Source: Lachnospiraceae bacterium (lineage in GTDB: Bacteria > Bacillota > Clostridia > Lachnospirales > Lachnospiraceae). Taken from it: a stretch of 64,000 bases of DNA. The DNA lies in the NCBI GenBank assembly GCA_004558185.1, contig SFDP01000003.1:1-64000 (forward strand), read 5' to 3'. The notes below the pieces were generated by a model. That model worked only from the letters and a program-made list of their open reading frames with translations, ran no database searches and was not told where the DNA came from. The position numbers and the translations under genes are program-made. Positions 28,120-37,758 of the stretch are shown piece after piece. How positions within the stretch are numbered: position 1 is the stretch's first letter; each line of letters begins with the position of its first letter.

Positions 28120-29850
28120 TTGAAAAAATTACTTCGATTTCTGAAAGACTATAAAAAAGAGAGTATATTGGGCCCCCTGTTTAAACTGCTGGAAGCTACT
28201 CTGGAGCTTTTTGTTCCTCTGGTCGTGGCTTCTCTGATCGATGTGGGAATTGCGGCTAAGGATACAGGCTATATCATGCGGATGTTCCTTTACTTAATTC
28301 TGTTGGGTATAATTGGCCTGCTGTTTTCCGTTACTGCACAGTATTTTGCGGCCAAGGCGGCAGTTGGCTTTGTAAAAAAAATCAGGCAGGCTCTTTTTGC
28401 CCATATGGAGGGACTTTCCTATACGGAAATAGATCGCCTGGGAACGTCTGGAATGATTACCAGAATGACCAGTGACGTGAATCAGGTACAGTCGGGAATA
28501 AATCTTACTCTGCGTCTGCTTCTGCGTTCTCCTTTTGTGGTGATCGGAGCCTTCCTTATGGCCTGGAATATTGATGCCAGGGTGGCAGGGATATTTGGTC
28601 TTACGATTCTTATTCTGGCTGCTATTGTCTTTGGCATCATGTTTTTAACCATTCCCCTGTATAAGGGGGTACAGCAGAAGCTGGACAATGTACTTTCCGC
28701 TACCAGAGAGAATCTGGTGGGGGTAAGGGTGATTCGTGCCTTTGGGATGGAAGAAGAGGAAAAGGAAGGCTTTGGGAAAAAACAGGCAGAGCTGACCCAT
28801 TCCCAGCTTTTTGCAGGACGTATTTCGGCTTTGATGAATCCCCTGAGCTACTGCATAATTAATATCGGTATTGCTTTAATGGTTTGGAAGGGGGCATGGC
28901 AGGTAGAAACCGGCGTGCTTACCCAGGGAGCCGTGGTGGCACTGTATAATTATATGGCTCAGATTTTAGAAGAATTGATTAAGCTGGCCAATATGCTGAT
29001 CAATCTGACCAAGGCAGTGGCCTGTGGAAATCGGATACAAGACGTTTTCGAGATGAGCTCCAGTCAGGAATATCCAAGTAAAACCCGGAAACAGGAGAAC
29101 CCTCATATGCCTCAGGTAGTATTCGACCATGTGAGCCTGAAATATGCCACAGGAGGAGAGAATTCTCTTAACGATATTTCCTTCTCGGCAGAAAAAGGCA
29201 TGGTGGTAGGTATCATTGGGGGGACAGGAAGCGGAAAAACCTCCCTGGTTAATCTGATTCCCCGATTTTATGATGCTACAGCGGGTAAGGTATTACTCAA
29301 TGGAATTGAGGTTTCCGAATACAGCAAAAAGGACTTACGCAGCAAAATAGCGGTGGTTCCTCAAAAACCGGTGCTGTTTAAAGGAACCATCCGGGACAAT
29401 CTGCGCTGGGGGAAAAAGGATGCCGATGATGAAGCATTGTGGGAAGCTCTGACGATTGCCCAGGCCAGAGAAATGGTGGAACAAAAGGAAGGCGGACTGG
29501 ACTTTGAAATTGAGCAGAACGGAAGAAATCTGTCAGGGGGACAGAGACAGCGGCTTACCATTGCCAGAGCCCTGGTAAAAAAGCCTCAGATTCTGATTCT
29601 GGATGACAGCTCCTCAGCTCTGGACTATGCCACCGATGCGGCTCTGCGAAAGGCTCTGAGCCAAATGGAGGCCAGGCCCACAGTTTTTCTGGTGTCTCAG
29701 CGAACCGCCTCTCTTCAGCATGGGGATTTGATTCTGGTGTTGGAGGACGGAGAACTGGTTGGGACAGGCACCCATGACACTTTACTGAAAACCTGTAAAA
29801 CCTATGAGGAAATTTATGCTTCTCAGTTTAAAAAGGAGGCAGGAGGCTGA
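28120..29850 (+). CDS. ABC exporter half-transporter, degenerate ATPase site
   Basis: Type IV ABC exporter subunit of 577 aa: six membrane helices (about 1-300) and an ATPase domain. It has Walker A GGTGSGKT and signature LSGGQ. The Walker B reads ILDDSSSALD, with Asp in place of the catalytic Glu, and the H-loop reads VSQR in place of AHR. Such changes are typical of the non-hydrolysing partner in heterodimeric exporters like BmrCD. The start is TTG 28120, 5 nt after GGAGG; TTG 28108 lies before that site. Its stop overlaps the start of the next subunit by one base, so the two are made together. Substrate unknown; drugs or lipids are usual. Confidence 0.93.
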   Translation: MKKLLRFLKDYKKESILGPLFKLLEATLELFVPLVVASLIDVGIAAKDTGYIMRMFLYLILLGIIGLLFSVTAQYFAAKAAVGFVKKIRQALFAHMEGLSYTEIDRLGTSGMITRMTSDVNQVQSGINLTLRLLLRSPFVVIGAFLMAWNIDARVAGIFGLTILILAAIVFGIMFLTIPLYKGVQQKLDNVLSATRENLVGVRVIRAFGMEEEEKEGFGKKQAELTHSQLFAGRISALMNPLSYCIINIGIALMVWKGAWQVETGVLTQGAVVALYNYMAQILEELIKLANMLINLTKAVACGNRIQDVFEMSSSQEYPSKTRKQENPHMPQVVFDHVSLKYATGGENSLNDISFSAEKGMVVGIIGGTGSGKTSLVNLIPRFYDATAGKVLLNGIEVSEYSKKDLRSKIAVVPQKPVLFKGTIRDNLRWGKKDADDEALWEALTIAQAREMVEQKEGGLDFEIEQNGRNLSGGQRQRLTIARALVKKPQILILDDSSSALDYATDAALRKALSQMEARPTVFLVSQRTASLQHGDLILVLEDGELVGTGTHDTLLKTCKTYEEIYASQFKKEAGG

Positions 29851-31583
29851 TGAAGATGAATCAGAAAGAAATCCTTCTTAAGGTTTGGAAATACATTAAG
29901 GGGTATCGGGGACGACTGGGCTTATCCATTGCTCTGGCCAGTCTGTCGGTGATCCTCACCCTGTATGCACCTGTCCTGGTGGGAGCAGCAATCGACTATA
30001 TTGTGGAGCAGGGCAAGGTGGAATTCACAGCAATTTATCAGCTCTTACTCCGTCTGGCAGCGGTGGCTCTGATTACCGGTCTGTGCCAATGGATCATGAA
30101 TCTGTTAAATAATCATATTGCCTATGGGATAGTGGCAGATATTCGAAGGGATGTTTTTGCCAGATTACAACGGCTGCCTTTACGATATATGGACAGCCAT
30201 CCGTATGGAGATGTGGTAAGCCGGGTTATTGCAGATGCCGATCAGTTTGCCGATGGACTTTTGCTGGGATTCGGCCAGCTCTTCACCGGGGTGCTCACGA
30301 TTCTTGGAACCCTGTTGTTTATGCTTTCTTTAAATCCTGCAATTACACTGGTGGTAGTCTGCCTTACCCCTTTATCCTTAATCGTAGCAAATTTTATTGC
30401 CAAAAGTACCTTCTCCTTATTCAACGTTCAATCTCGGACCAGAGGACGGCAGACCGCTTTTGTGGATGAAATGATCGGCAATCAGAAGGTAGTACAGGCC
30501 TTCTTAAAAGAGGAGGAGACACTGACCTCCTTTGAGGAGATAAATGAACAATTGGAGCGCTGCTCTCTAAAAGCCATTTTTTTCTCTTCACTGACTAATC
30601 CCTGTACCCGTTTTATCAATAGTCTGGTTTATGCGGCTGTGGCGTTAAGCGGAGCCTTTGCTGCCATCAGAGGAAATATTTCCATTGGAGATTTATCCTG
30701 CTTTTTAAGCTATGCCAAGCAGTACACCAAGCCCTTTAATGAGATTTCGGGGGTGGTAACGGAGCTGCAGAATGCCATTGCCTGTGCGGGAAGAATCTTT
30801 GAGTTAATGGAGGAAAAAGAGCAGCTTCCAGACAAGCAGGAGGCCCGGCTTCTTCAGCAGGCAGAAGGATTTGTGAATTTTGAAAAGGTGAGCTTTTCTT
30901 ATTTGCCCGGACAGCGGCTGATCGAGAACCTGAATCTTAAGGTCAGGCCGGGAGAAAAGATTGCCATAGTGGGACCTACCGGCTGTGGAAAGACTACGCT
31001 GATTAATCTGCTGATGCGCTTCTATGATGTTACCGGAGGGTGTATCAGGGTAGACGGAGTAGATATCCGTGATTACACCCGAAAAAGCCTTCGGCTGAAT
31101 TTTGGTATGGTTTTACAGGATACCTGGCTGAAGGAGGGAACGGTATGGGAAAATATTGCTATGGGAAATAAAGAAGCCAGTCGTGAAGCGGTGATAGAAG
31201 CGGCTAAGGCAGCTCATGCCCACAGCTTTATTAAGCGTCTGCCTAATGGATATGATACCTGGCTGACGGAGGATGGAGGAAGTCTCTCTCAGGGACAGAA
31301 GCAGTTGATCTGTATTGCCAGAATCATGCTTCTGCTTCCTCCCATGCTGATTCTGGATGAGGCTACCTCCTCCATTGACACCAGAACGGAGATGAAGATT
31401 CAGGAAGCCTTTGGCCGACTTATGGAAGGAAGAGTCAGTTTTATTGTAGCTCATCGGCTGTCTACCATCAGGGATGCTGATCAAATTCTGGTGATGAAAG
31501 AGGGAAGCATTATTGAACAGGGCAATCATGAGCAGCTTCTGAACAAGAAGGGCTTTTATTATCAGCTCTATTACAGTCAGTAA
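29850..31583 (+). CDS. ABC exporter half-transporter, active ATPase site
   Basis: Partner of the preceding half-transporter, 577 aa, with the same layout of six membrane helices plus an ATPase domain. It has Walker A GPTGCGKT, signature LSQGQ, Walker B LILDEATSSID with the catalytic Glu, and H-loop VAHR, so hydrolysis runs here. Translation is coupled through TGATG at 29848-29852, with GGAGG just upstream; ATG 29856 is an alternative. A small palindrome (GTCAGT/ACTGAC) spans its stop codon but has no T-run. Confidence 0.94.
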   Translation: MKMNQKEILLKVWKYIKGYRGRLGLSIALASLSVILTLYAPVLVGAAIDYIVEQGKVEFTAIYQLLLRLAAVALITGLCQWIMNLLNNHIAYGIVADIRRDVFARLQRLPLRYMDSHPYGDVVSRVIADADQFADGLLLGFGQLFTGVLTILGTLLFMLSLNPAITLVVVCLTPLSLIVANFIAKSTFSLFNVQSRTRGRQTAFVDEMIGNQKVVQAFLKEEETLTSFEEINEQLERCSLKAIFFSSLTNPCTRFINSLVYAAVALSGAFAAIRGNISIGDLSCFLSYAKQYTKPFNEISGVVTELQNAIACAGRIFELMEEKEQLPDKQEARLLQQAEGFVNFEKVSFSYLPGQRLIENLNLKVRPGEKIAIVGPTGCGKTTLINLLMRFYDVTGGCIRVDGVDIRDYTRKSLRLNFGMVLQDTWLKEGTVWENIAMGNKEASREAVIEAAKAAHAHSFIKRLPNGYDTWLTEDGGSLSQGQKQLICIARIMLLLPPMLILDEATSSIDTRTEMKIQEAFGRLMEGRVSFIVAHRLSTIRDADQILVMKEGSIIEQGNHEQLLNKKGFYYQLYYSQ

Positions 31584-31657
31584 TACTGACAGGAATTGAA
31601 TAGTTGCGGCAAAACGGGCATAGATTAGGAGCAAGAGTGTAAAACAGGAAAGAAATC

Positions 31658-32926
31658 ATGCGTAAAACCTTTTACCGGATAGCTGCTCTCAGTCTGTTTC
31701 TGGTTATTCTCACCTCCCGGCTTAATGCCTTTGCCGAAGAGATGAATACGATAGAAGAAAGCAGTCTTCATGCCGCAAGCGCCGTATTGATGGATGCCTC
31801 CTCAGGAAGAATATTGTATGAAAAAAACGGACAGGAATTTATGGCAAATGCCAGTACAACCAAAATACTGACCTGCATTCTGACTCTGGAAGAGGGGGAC
31901 TTTGACAAACCCGTGCAAGTGTCTGCCTATGCAGCCTCTATGCCGGATGTTCAGTTGAATATCCGGGAAGGGGAACAGTATTTACTGGAGGACCTGCTCT
32001 ATTCTCTCATGCTGGAATCCCATAATGATTCTGCGGTGGCCATAGCAGAGCACGTGGCAGGAAGCTGTCAGGAGTTTTCCCGGAAAATGAATGAGAGGGC
32101 TAAGGAGATCGGATGCCAGAAAACCTGGTTTATCACCCCCAATGGGCTGGATGCGAAAGAAACCATTACCCTGAAAAATGGAAAACAGATGGAGAAGGAG
32201 CATGGAACAACAGCCTCTGATCTGGCACTTATCCTGCGCTATTGTATTGAAAAATCACCCCAAAAAGAAGGATTTCTAAAAATCACCAGGACCTCTCAGC
32301 ATTCCTTCTGCAATAAGATTACTGCGGAGGATGGCTCCTTGAGAAACGGACCCAGAAGCTTTAGCTGCAATAATCATAATTCCTTTCTGCAGATGATGGA
32401 AGGTGCGCTTACCGGAAAAACCGGGTTTACCGGTAAGGCCGGTTATTGCTATGTAGGGGCCCTCCGGGAGGGAGAAAGAACCTATATTGTGGCTCTATTG
32501 GCCTGCGGATGGCCGGGAAACAGAAATTATAAGTGGCAGGATACGAGAAAGCTGATGGAATACGGCCTGAACACCTTCCAGCTTCATTCGGTAAAGGAGC
32601 TGGAATTGGACTGGGATGAAATCCTTTCCTCCGGGGTGGAGGGAGGACAGGGAGAAAAAATCGGTCAGTCGGTCGGCCTGACACTGATGAGGGAACCAAA
32701 AGAGGAAATTCCTGATGTTTTATTGAAAGCAGGAGAAGAACTATCTGCAAAAGTGGAAAAAAAGCCGCTTGCTGCACCGGTGAAAAAAGGACAGCAGGTT
32801 GGCAGGGTGCTTTATTTGATCAGCGGAAAAGAGTGGAGGGAAGAACGATTGCTTTCCGGGGAAGACATAGAAAAAATTGACCTTCTCTGGTGTATAAAAC
32901 ACTGTGCTGAACTGTTCTGGATTTAA
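31658..32926 (+). CDS. D-alanyl-D-alanine carboxypeptidase (S11), second copy
   Basis: Second S11 family carboxypeptidase, 422 aa, with a signal peptide (about 1-26, cut near AFAEE). Active motifs are STTK (66-69), SHN (121-123) with His instead of the more common Gly, and KTG in LTGKTGFTGK. The domain after it differs from the DacF-like copy at 24.5 kb, and the C terminus ends in a hydrophobic helix (LLWCIKHCAELFWI), probably a membrane anchor. A dispersed repeat begins 9 nt after its stop codon. Confidence 0.9.
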   Translation: MRKTFYRIAALSLFLVILTSRLNAFAEEMNTIEESSLHAASAVLMDASSGRILYEKNGQEFMANASTTKILTCILTLEEGDFDKPVQVSAYAASMPDVQLNIREGEQYLLEDLLYSLMLESHNDSAVAIAEHVAGSCQEFSRKMNERAKEIGCQKTWFITPNGLDAKETITLKNGKQMEKEHGTTASDLALILRYCIEKSPQKEGFLKITRTSQHSFCNKITAEDGSLRNGPRSFSCNNHNSFLQMMEGALTGKTGFTGKAGYCYVGALREGERTYIVALLACGWPGNRNYKWQDTRKLMEYGLNTFQLHSVKELELDWDEILSSGVEGGQGEKIGQSVGLTLMREPKEEIPDVLLKAGEELSAKVEKKPLAAPVKKGQQVGRVLYLISGKEWREERLLSGEDIEKIDLLWCIKHCAELFWI

Positions 32927-32934
32927 CCATACGA

Positions 32935-32988
32935 GCAAAAGGAAAGCTGTGTAACAGTGCTTTTGCGAATGGGGCTTTGAATAGTCAC
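32935..32988 (+). repeat. Dispersed 54-nt repeat, copy B
   Basis: Matches copy A (21271-21324) at 48 of 54 positions. The outer stem GCAAAA/TTTTGC is kept, while the inner ACAGC has become ACAGT, which still pairs with GCTGT by a G-T pair. Like copy A, it lies just after a stop codon on the same strand, which suggests a processed or terminating RNA element or a miniature insertion. Confidence 0.8.
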
Positions 32989-33062
32989 GAGAAAATTAGT
33001 TTAATCGATACAGCATTTCTGTAATATTTTTTCCAAAAAGGGTATTTTCAGACGTGAGTAGA

Positions 33063-33071
33063 TGGTATAAT
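33063..33071 (+). promoter_or_regulatory. Extended -10 promoter of sensor phosphodiesterase gene
   Basis: TGGTATAAT at 33063-33071 is an extended -10 box (TGnTATAAT). No convincing -35 lies 17 bp upstream, which fits extended -10 promoters. It is 48 nt before ATG 33119. Confidence 0.6.
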
Positions 33072-33118
33072 AGACGATACAGGTTGCTTTTGAAATAAAC
33101 TTACAAAGGAAGAATGAG

Positions 33119-36055
33119 ATGAGAAGATTCCCGTTATACGTCATAGTCTGGTGCGTATTACTGTTTCTTGCCTGGCCTGCCAGACAGGTATCAGCAGCAG
33201 ATACGGAAGAGAATGACCATAGGATAATCGTAGTGGGCTGGTATGAGCAGGATGGCTATATGAGAGAAGACAGTAACGGCCAGCTTACCGGCTTTGGAGT
33301 AGATTATCTTAACGCCATTGCTCATTATACCGGCTGGGAATACCGTTTCGTAAAAGGTAGCCGCAGACAGTGTCTGACCTGGTTGGAATCCGGTCAGATT
33401 GATTTGATGTCCCCTGTCAGCACTACCCTGGAGCTGAACAATGCTAAGATCGCAAGGGTCGTGATCGGAGATGATTACGGATATATTTATAAGCTGGGCA
33501 ATAATTTTTCTTTGGATTATGGAGATGCACTCCAGATGAATAATGTTACGCTTGGAATAAAGCGGGACAGTGGTGTGGAAGAGAATCTCCGGCGATACTG
33601 CGAGGAAAATCAGATCACTTTTTATGAGCTGGTTTATTTTGACAGTATGGAGGAGATGCTCAGGCAGTTGGCCAATGAGAAGGTGGATGCCATTGTGACG
33701 GATTCCTTCGTCAATCTTTCCGACTTAAAGGTGGTAGGACGTTTTTTTAATGGTCAAATGACCTTTGCCTCTTCTGACGAGGAGCTTCTTGGTCAGCTGA
33801 ATCGGGCAATGGAAGAGATTAAGATGAACAATCCCAGCTTTACGGAAGAGCTGAGAAACCTGTATTTTGCTGAAGCCTCTCACAATGATTTGGAGTATTC
33901 CCAGGAGGAAAAGGTTTTTCTGGAGGGAGAAAAGGTTTATAATGTGGCGCTTTGCCTGGATCAGTATCCAGTCTGTTATCAGACAGGAGCTAATCAGGGG
34001 TATAAGGGGATTGCCATAGAGATACTCAAAAAGATAGAGTATCATACGGGGCTTACTTTTGAAATTCGCTATGTGGACAGTTATAATCAGGGAATAGTCC
34101 TTCTGGAGGAGGGAGAAGTGGATATTTTGGGTAGCTGTATTCTTCCCAGCAGCGGTATCCGCGGAGTCTCATGGAACAATAATACAGGACTGCCCGGTGA
34201 GGAGTATACTGCCGGATTTTATGAAGCGAATATGGCGCTGATAGGTGAGCGCAGCCAGAAAATAGAGGATGCCCTAAGGGTTGCTGTTCCAGAGTGGTTT
34301 ATGCAGGGAAAAGAGAAGCTGGAAGAGTTGTATCCTCAGTATGAATATATCATTTATGAAAATGATGCTGCCTGCTTTGAAGCGATTTTGAATAAAGAGG
34401 TGGATGCCGCAATCCAGTCTGATCTAAAGGTGAATGAGGTATCCATATACAAAAAGTATAAGGAAATCCAGAATCTGAAATACATACCGGGCAGCTACTC
34501 AGCCAGCTTTGCGGTGCGTGATGATGAAGCTCTGCTGCTTGGTATCCTGGATAAGGCGATAAACAGTATTTCAGAAGGCAGCAAGGCAGCAATATTCAAT
34601 AACAATATTCAGCATATCTCTATTGAACGGTTTTCCTTCTGGGAGTTTATCTTCCAGTACAAAATATACCTGGTCATTGGCATTATGATGATCATACTAT
34701 TGAATTATGTACATGGATATTACCGTAAATACAAGATAGAATTGAAGAATAAGGAAATCGCTTATCGGGACAGCATAGCCAATATCAGCAGCATGGAAAA
34801 GTTCAGATTGGATGTGCTCCCTATTCTTCAGGGGCACGAAAAGGGAAACTACTATGCCTTGGCGGTAGATGTGGACAAATTTAAAGTGATCAATGATCTT
34901 TATGGCTATGACCAGGGAGACAGAGTTATTGCATTTCTGGCAAAGATGTTAAAGCTCGGTCTTACCGAGAAGGATTACATTACCCGCAATCATGCAGATA
35001 ATTTTGTCATCTTTAAATACAGTACCTCGATCCGGGCGGTGGAGGACTATTTAAGGGGAGTTTTTGAAGCGATAGAAGTGGCATTGATCAATAAGCAAAC
35101 CCATTATCATCTTGTGCTGAAGGCGGGAATATATCATTTGGAAGGAAATGACGATATTCTCTCCAGCATCATTGATAAAGCAAGCCTGGCAAAGGGGCAC
35201 ATTGAGCATATTCACAGGAGTACCTATAGGATCTATGAGGAATCCATGCGCCAGGAGAATATTTATGCCAAATATCTGGAAAATGAGATGAATGATGCAC
35301 TAAAGACAGGGCAGTTCTGTATTTACCTGCAGCCACAGGTGGATTTTAAAACCAAAAAGGTGGTCAGTGCAGAAGCTCTGGTGCGCTGGGACCATCCAAG
35401 GGATGGAATGATTCCGCCCAGTCGCTTCCTTCCGATTTTTGAAAAGAACGGATTTATTAACTGCCTGGATTTTTATGTTTGGGAGCAGGCCATTAAGACC
35501 ATTGCAGACTGGCGAAGGCAGAAGAAGATCATGGTTCCTATAGCCATTAACCTGTCCCGGGTAGATGTGCAGAATGACAATATGGCAAGTGAGCTGAGAA
35601 GCCTGATGGATAAGTATGGACTGGAAAGTCGATGGATTAAGACGGAGCTGACCGAAAGCATCTGCCTGGAGGGAGATGACCTGATGTTGGAAAGAATGCA
35701 GGAATTGAGACAGCTTGGTCTGAAAATTGCAGTAGATGATTTTGGTTCGGGCTATTCCTCCCTGCATATGCTTAAAAAGATGCCTATTGATATTTTGAAA
35801 ATTGACAAAAGCTTTCTGGACTTTGATCTGGATATGGATATTCGGGATGAAATCATTATTCGTGATATTGTGGAGATGGGGAAGCATCTTGACCTGCAGA
35901 TTATAGCAGAGGGTGTGGAGACCCAGGAGCAGAGCAACTTCCTTGAGTCTATAGGCTGCGACATTGCACAGGGATATTTTTATGGCAAACCTATGTCGGT
36001 AGAGGATTTTGAAGCCCTCCTTCTTAAGCAGTACGGACAGGGAGGTGCGCAATGA
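33119..36055 (+). CDS. c-di-GMP phosphodiesterase with two periplasmic-binding sensor domains (SBP3-SBP3-GGDEF-EAL)
   Basis: Receptor of 978 aa. A signal peptide (about 1-27) is followed by two solute-binding family 3 domains (about 35-255 and 275-505), one transmembrane helix (about 515-540), a GGDEF-fold domain (575-705) and an EAL domain (725-965). The GGDEF signature reads HADNF, so it should not make c-di-GMP. The EAL domain keeps AEALVRW, the NLSRVDVQN Asn, the ELTES Glu, DDFGSGYSS, a catalytic-type Lys in ILKIDKSF and AEGVET, so hydrolysis is likely. Small amino-acid-like ligands outside would control c-di-GMP breakdown inside. Its stop overlaps the next gene (ATGA). Confidence 0.92.
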   Translation: MRRFPLYVIVWCVLLFLAWPARQVSAADTEENDHRIIVVGWYEQDGYMREDSNGQLTGFGVDYLNAIAHYTGWEYRFVKGSRRQCLTWLESGQIDLMSPVSTTLELNNAKIARVVIGDDYGYIYKLGNNFSLDYGDALQMNNVTLGIKRDSGVEENLRRYCEENQITFYELVYFDSMEEMLRQLANEKVDAIVTDSFVNLSDLKVVGRFFNGQMTFASSDEELLGQLNRAMEEIKMNNPSFTEELRNLYFAEASHNDLEYSQEEKVFLEGEKVYNVALCLDQYPVCYQTGANQGYKGIAIEILKKIEYHTGLTFEIRYVDSYNQGIVLLEEGEVDILGSCILPSSGIRGVSWNNNTGLPGEEYTAGFYEANMALIGERSQKIEDALRVAVPEWFMQGKEKLEELYPQYEYIIYENDAACFEAILNKEVDAAIQSDLKVNEVSIYKKYKEIQNLKYIPGSYSASFAVRDDEALLLGILDKAINSISEGSKAAIFNNNIQHISIERFSFWEFIFQYKIYLVIGIMMIILLNYVHGYYRKYKIELKNKEIAYRDSIANISSMEKFRLDVLPILQGHEKGNYYALAVDVDKFKVINDLYGYDQGDRVIAFLAKMLKLGLTEKDYITRNHADNFVIFKYSTSIRAVEDYLRGVFEAIEVALINKQTHYHLVLKAGIYHLEGNDDILSSIIDKASLAKGHIEHIHRSTYRIYEESMRQENIYAKYLENEMNDALKTGQFCIYLQPQVDFKTKKVVSAEALVRWDHPRDGMIPPSRFLPIFEKNGFINCLDFYVWEQAIKTIADWRRQKKIMVPIAINLSRVDVQNDNMASELRSLMDKYGLESRWIKTELTESICLEGDDLMLERMQELRQLGLKIAVDDFGSGYSSLHMLKKMPIDILKIDKSFLDFDLDMDIRDEIIIRDIVEMGKHLDLQIIAEGVETQEQSNFLESIGCDIAQGYFYGKPMSVEDFEALLLKQYGQGGAQ

Positions 36056-37710
36056 ATCGAAAAAGGTGCGGGTACAGAATACTTCTTGCATTACTTTTGT
36101 TGGCAGGCCAGTTGCTTTCCGGCTGTGGAGCCGGCATTCTGTCAGCAGGTGAAGACAGGCAGGAGACCGTTTTGCTGGATGGAACAGAAGAATTGCTGGT
36201 AGCAGTCAACGTAGACGGCACTTCTCCTGAGCTGGTGTTTGAAAGTGTTTGGACAAATCGTTCCAAATTCTGGGGAACCCTGTTGTTCAGAGGGCTGTTG
36301 ATGGCAGATGAAAATATCAACCATGTAACCACCGATTTGTGTGAACAGTATGCTGTTTCTCCCGATGGATTAAGCTATGTGTTTACGCTGCAGAGTGATG
36401 TGCTCTGGCATGATGGAGAGCCATTTACTCCCCAGGATGTGGTATGGTCTGTAGAAGCCTGCCTGAAGGCACAGGAAACTAATGGTTATGTGCGAAAGGG
36501 GCTGCAGCAGATTAAAGGGGTGAGACAGTTTTTGGAAGGGAAGGCAGCCTCTATTTCAGGTCTGGAAATTAAAGGCCAGGATCTGACGATCCGTCTGGAA
36601 GAGAAGAACGACAGTTTCCTTGCCTGCATAGCTCAGCTTGCAATACTGCCGAAGCATTGCTTTAAGCATATAGAGGCAGAGAACATCTATGCTTCTGATT
36701 TCTGGAAGATGCCGGTAGGTACCGGCCCGTATCGAATCGTAAGCAATGAGAACAACGAGGCTGTTTTCGTGTTAAACGAAAACTATACGGGGAAAAAGCC
36801 TGCCATTAAGCAGATTCGTTATAAAGTGGTGGATGCAAAAGCACCGGAGGATTTTGATTTTACCCTGACCTCCGACCCGGATACGATCAGCAGATATCGA
36901 AAAGAGGCAGACTATGAGGTAATACGCACCAATAATCTGTATTATCGTTACCTGCTGTTTAATCTGGACTGCCGAACAGGAGAGAATGAGGGGATTTTGG
37001 AAAATAAGAAGGTTCGGCAGGCATTGATGTACGGATTGGACAGAAGAAGCATGATCAATAACCTCTACGGAGGGACAGCTCTGAATATGGACTGTGGTAT
37101 ACCGGAATTTGATTCCTGGTATGTAAAAAAGGATGACGATGCAGTAGGCTATCGCCCTGCACAGGCCAGAAGAATGCTGGAGGAGGCAGGCTTTGATTTC
37201 GATAAAACACTGGTGCTTACCGGCTACGATACCGATGAACTGTCGGTAAGACTGTTGGAAGAAATAGCGGCCTGCTGGAAGGTGATCGGGGTAAAAACAG
37301 AAATTCTTCTATCCAACAGCTATACGACAGATAAACTGTTTGCAGATGCTGACTGGTACGATATCGCACTGAAGAACCTGGCGGCAGTCAATTACTCTGA
37401 GTGGTATTATGAATACTGCGGTGACAATGTACTGTTTTCTGAAATTATGGGAAAGCATAATGGCTTTGATGAACTGCTCGAACGCCTGGATGATGCAAAA
37501 TGGGCCTATGAAAAGAATGAACTGTATAGAGAAGCACAGAGCCTGGAAAATGAACTGGTTTATAAAATACCGCTGGCTGTTGTTCCCCAGTATGTGATTT
37601 ATCGCAGAACCAAGCTGGAAATTCCGGAAATGAAATTCCCCAATATGTGGTACTATTATGATCTGAATCTGTCTCAATGGAAAATAATTTCCAAAAATGG
37701 AACACAATAG
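36052..37710 (+). CDS. Solute-binding lipoprotein, family 5 (peptide-binding type)
   Basis: Protein of 552 aa with lipobox LLSGC (Cys25), so it is tethered outside the membrane. The family 5 fold of oligopeptide- and dipeptide-binding proteins is shown by TDLCEQYAVSPDGLSYVFTL, LWHDGEPFTPQDVVWSVEA and the PVGTGPYRI segment. The ATG overlaps the stop of the sensor phosphodiesterase gene by 4 nt, so the two are translationally coupled. No permease or ATPase genes are nearby, so it may present ligands to the sensor instead of feeding a transporter; this is an inference from gene order. Confidence 0.88.
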   Translation: MNRKRCGYRILLALLLLAGQLLSGCGAGILSAGEDRQETVLLDGTEELLVAVNVDGTSPELVFESVWTNRSKFWGTLLFRGLLMADENINHVTTDLCEQYAVSPDGLSYVFTLQSDVLWHDGEPFTPQDVVWSVEACLKAQETNGYVRKGLQQIKGVRQFLEGKAASISGLEIKGQDLTIRLEEKNDSFLACIAQLAILPKHCFKHIEAENIYASDFWKMPVGTGPYRIVSNENNEAVFVLNENYTGKKPAIKQIRYKVVDAKAPEDFDFTLTSDPDTISRYRKEADYEVIRTNNLYYRYLLFNLDCRTGENEGILENKKVRQALMYGLDRRSMINNLYGGTALNMDCGIPEFDSWYVKKDDDAVGYRPAQARRMLEEAGFDFDKTLVLTGYDTDELSVRLLEEIAACWKVIGVKTEILLSNSYTTDKLFADADWYDIALKNLAAVNYSEWYYEYCGDNVLFSEIMGKHNGFDELLERLDDAKWAYEKNELYREAQSLENELVYKIPLAVVPQYVIYRRTKLEIPEMKFPNMWYYYDLNLSQWKIISKNGTQ

Positions 37711-37722
37711 GGGAAACTTCTC

Positions 37723-37751
37723 TTTCTATTTTTCTTTTTTTGTGCTATACT
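37723..37751 (+). promoter_or_regulatory. Probable promoter of the decarboxylase cluster
   Basis: TATACT at 37746-37751 with a weak TTTCTA at 37723-37728 at 17 bp. The -35 is poor, which would suit an activator or conditional expression. The dyad just downstream lies where a repressor would sit. Confidence 0.45.
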
Positions 37752-37758
37752 GACAAAG

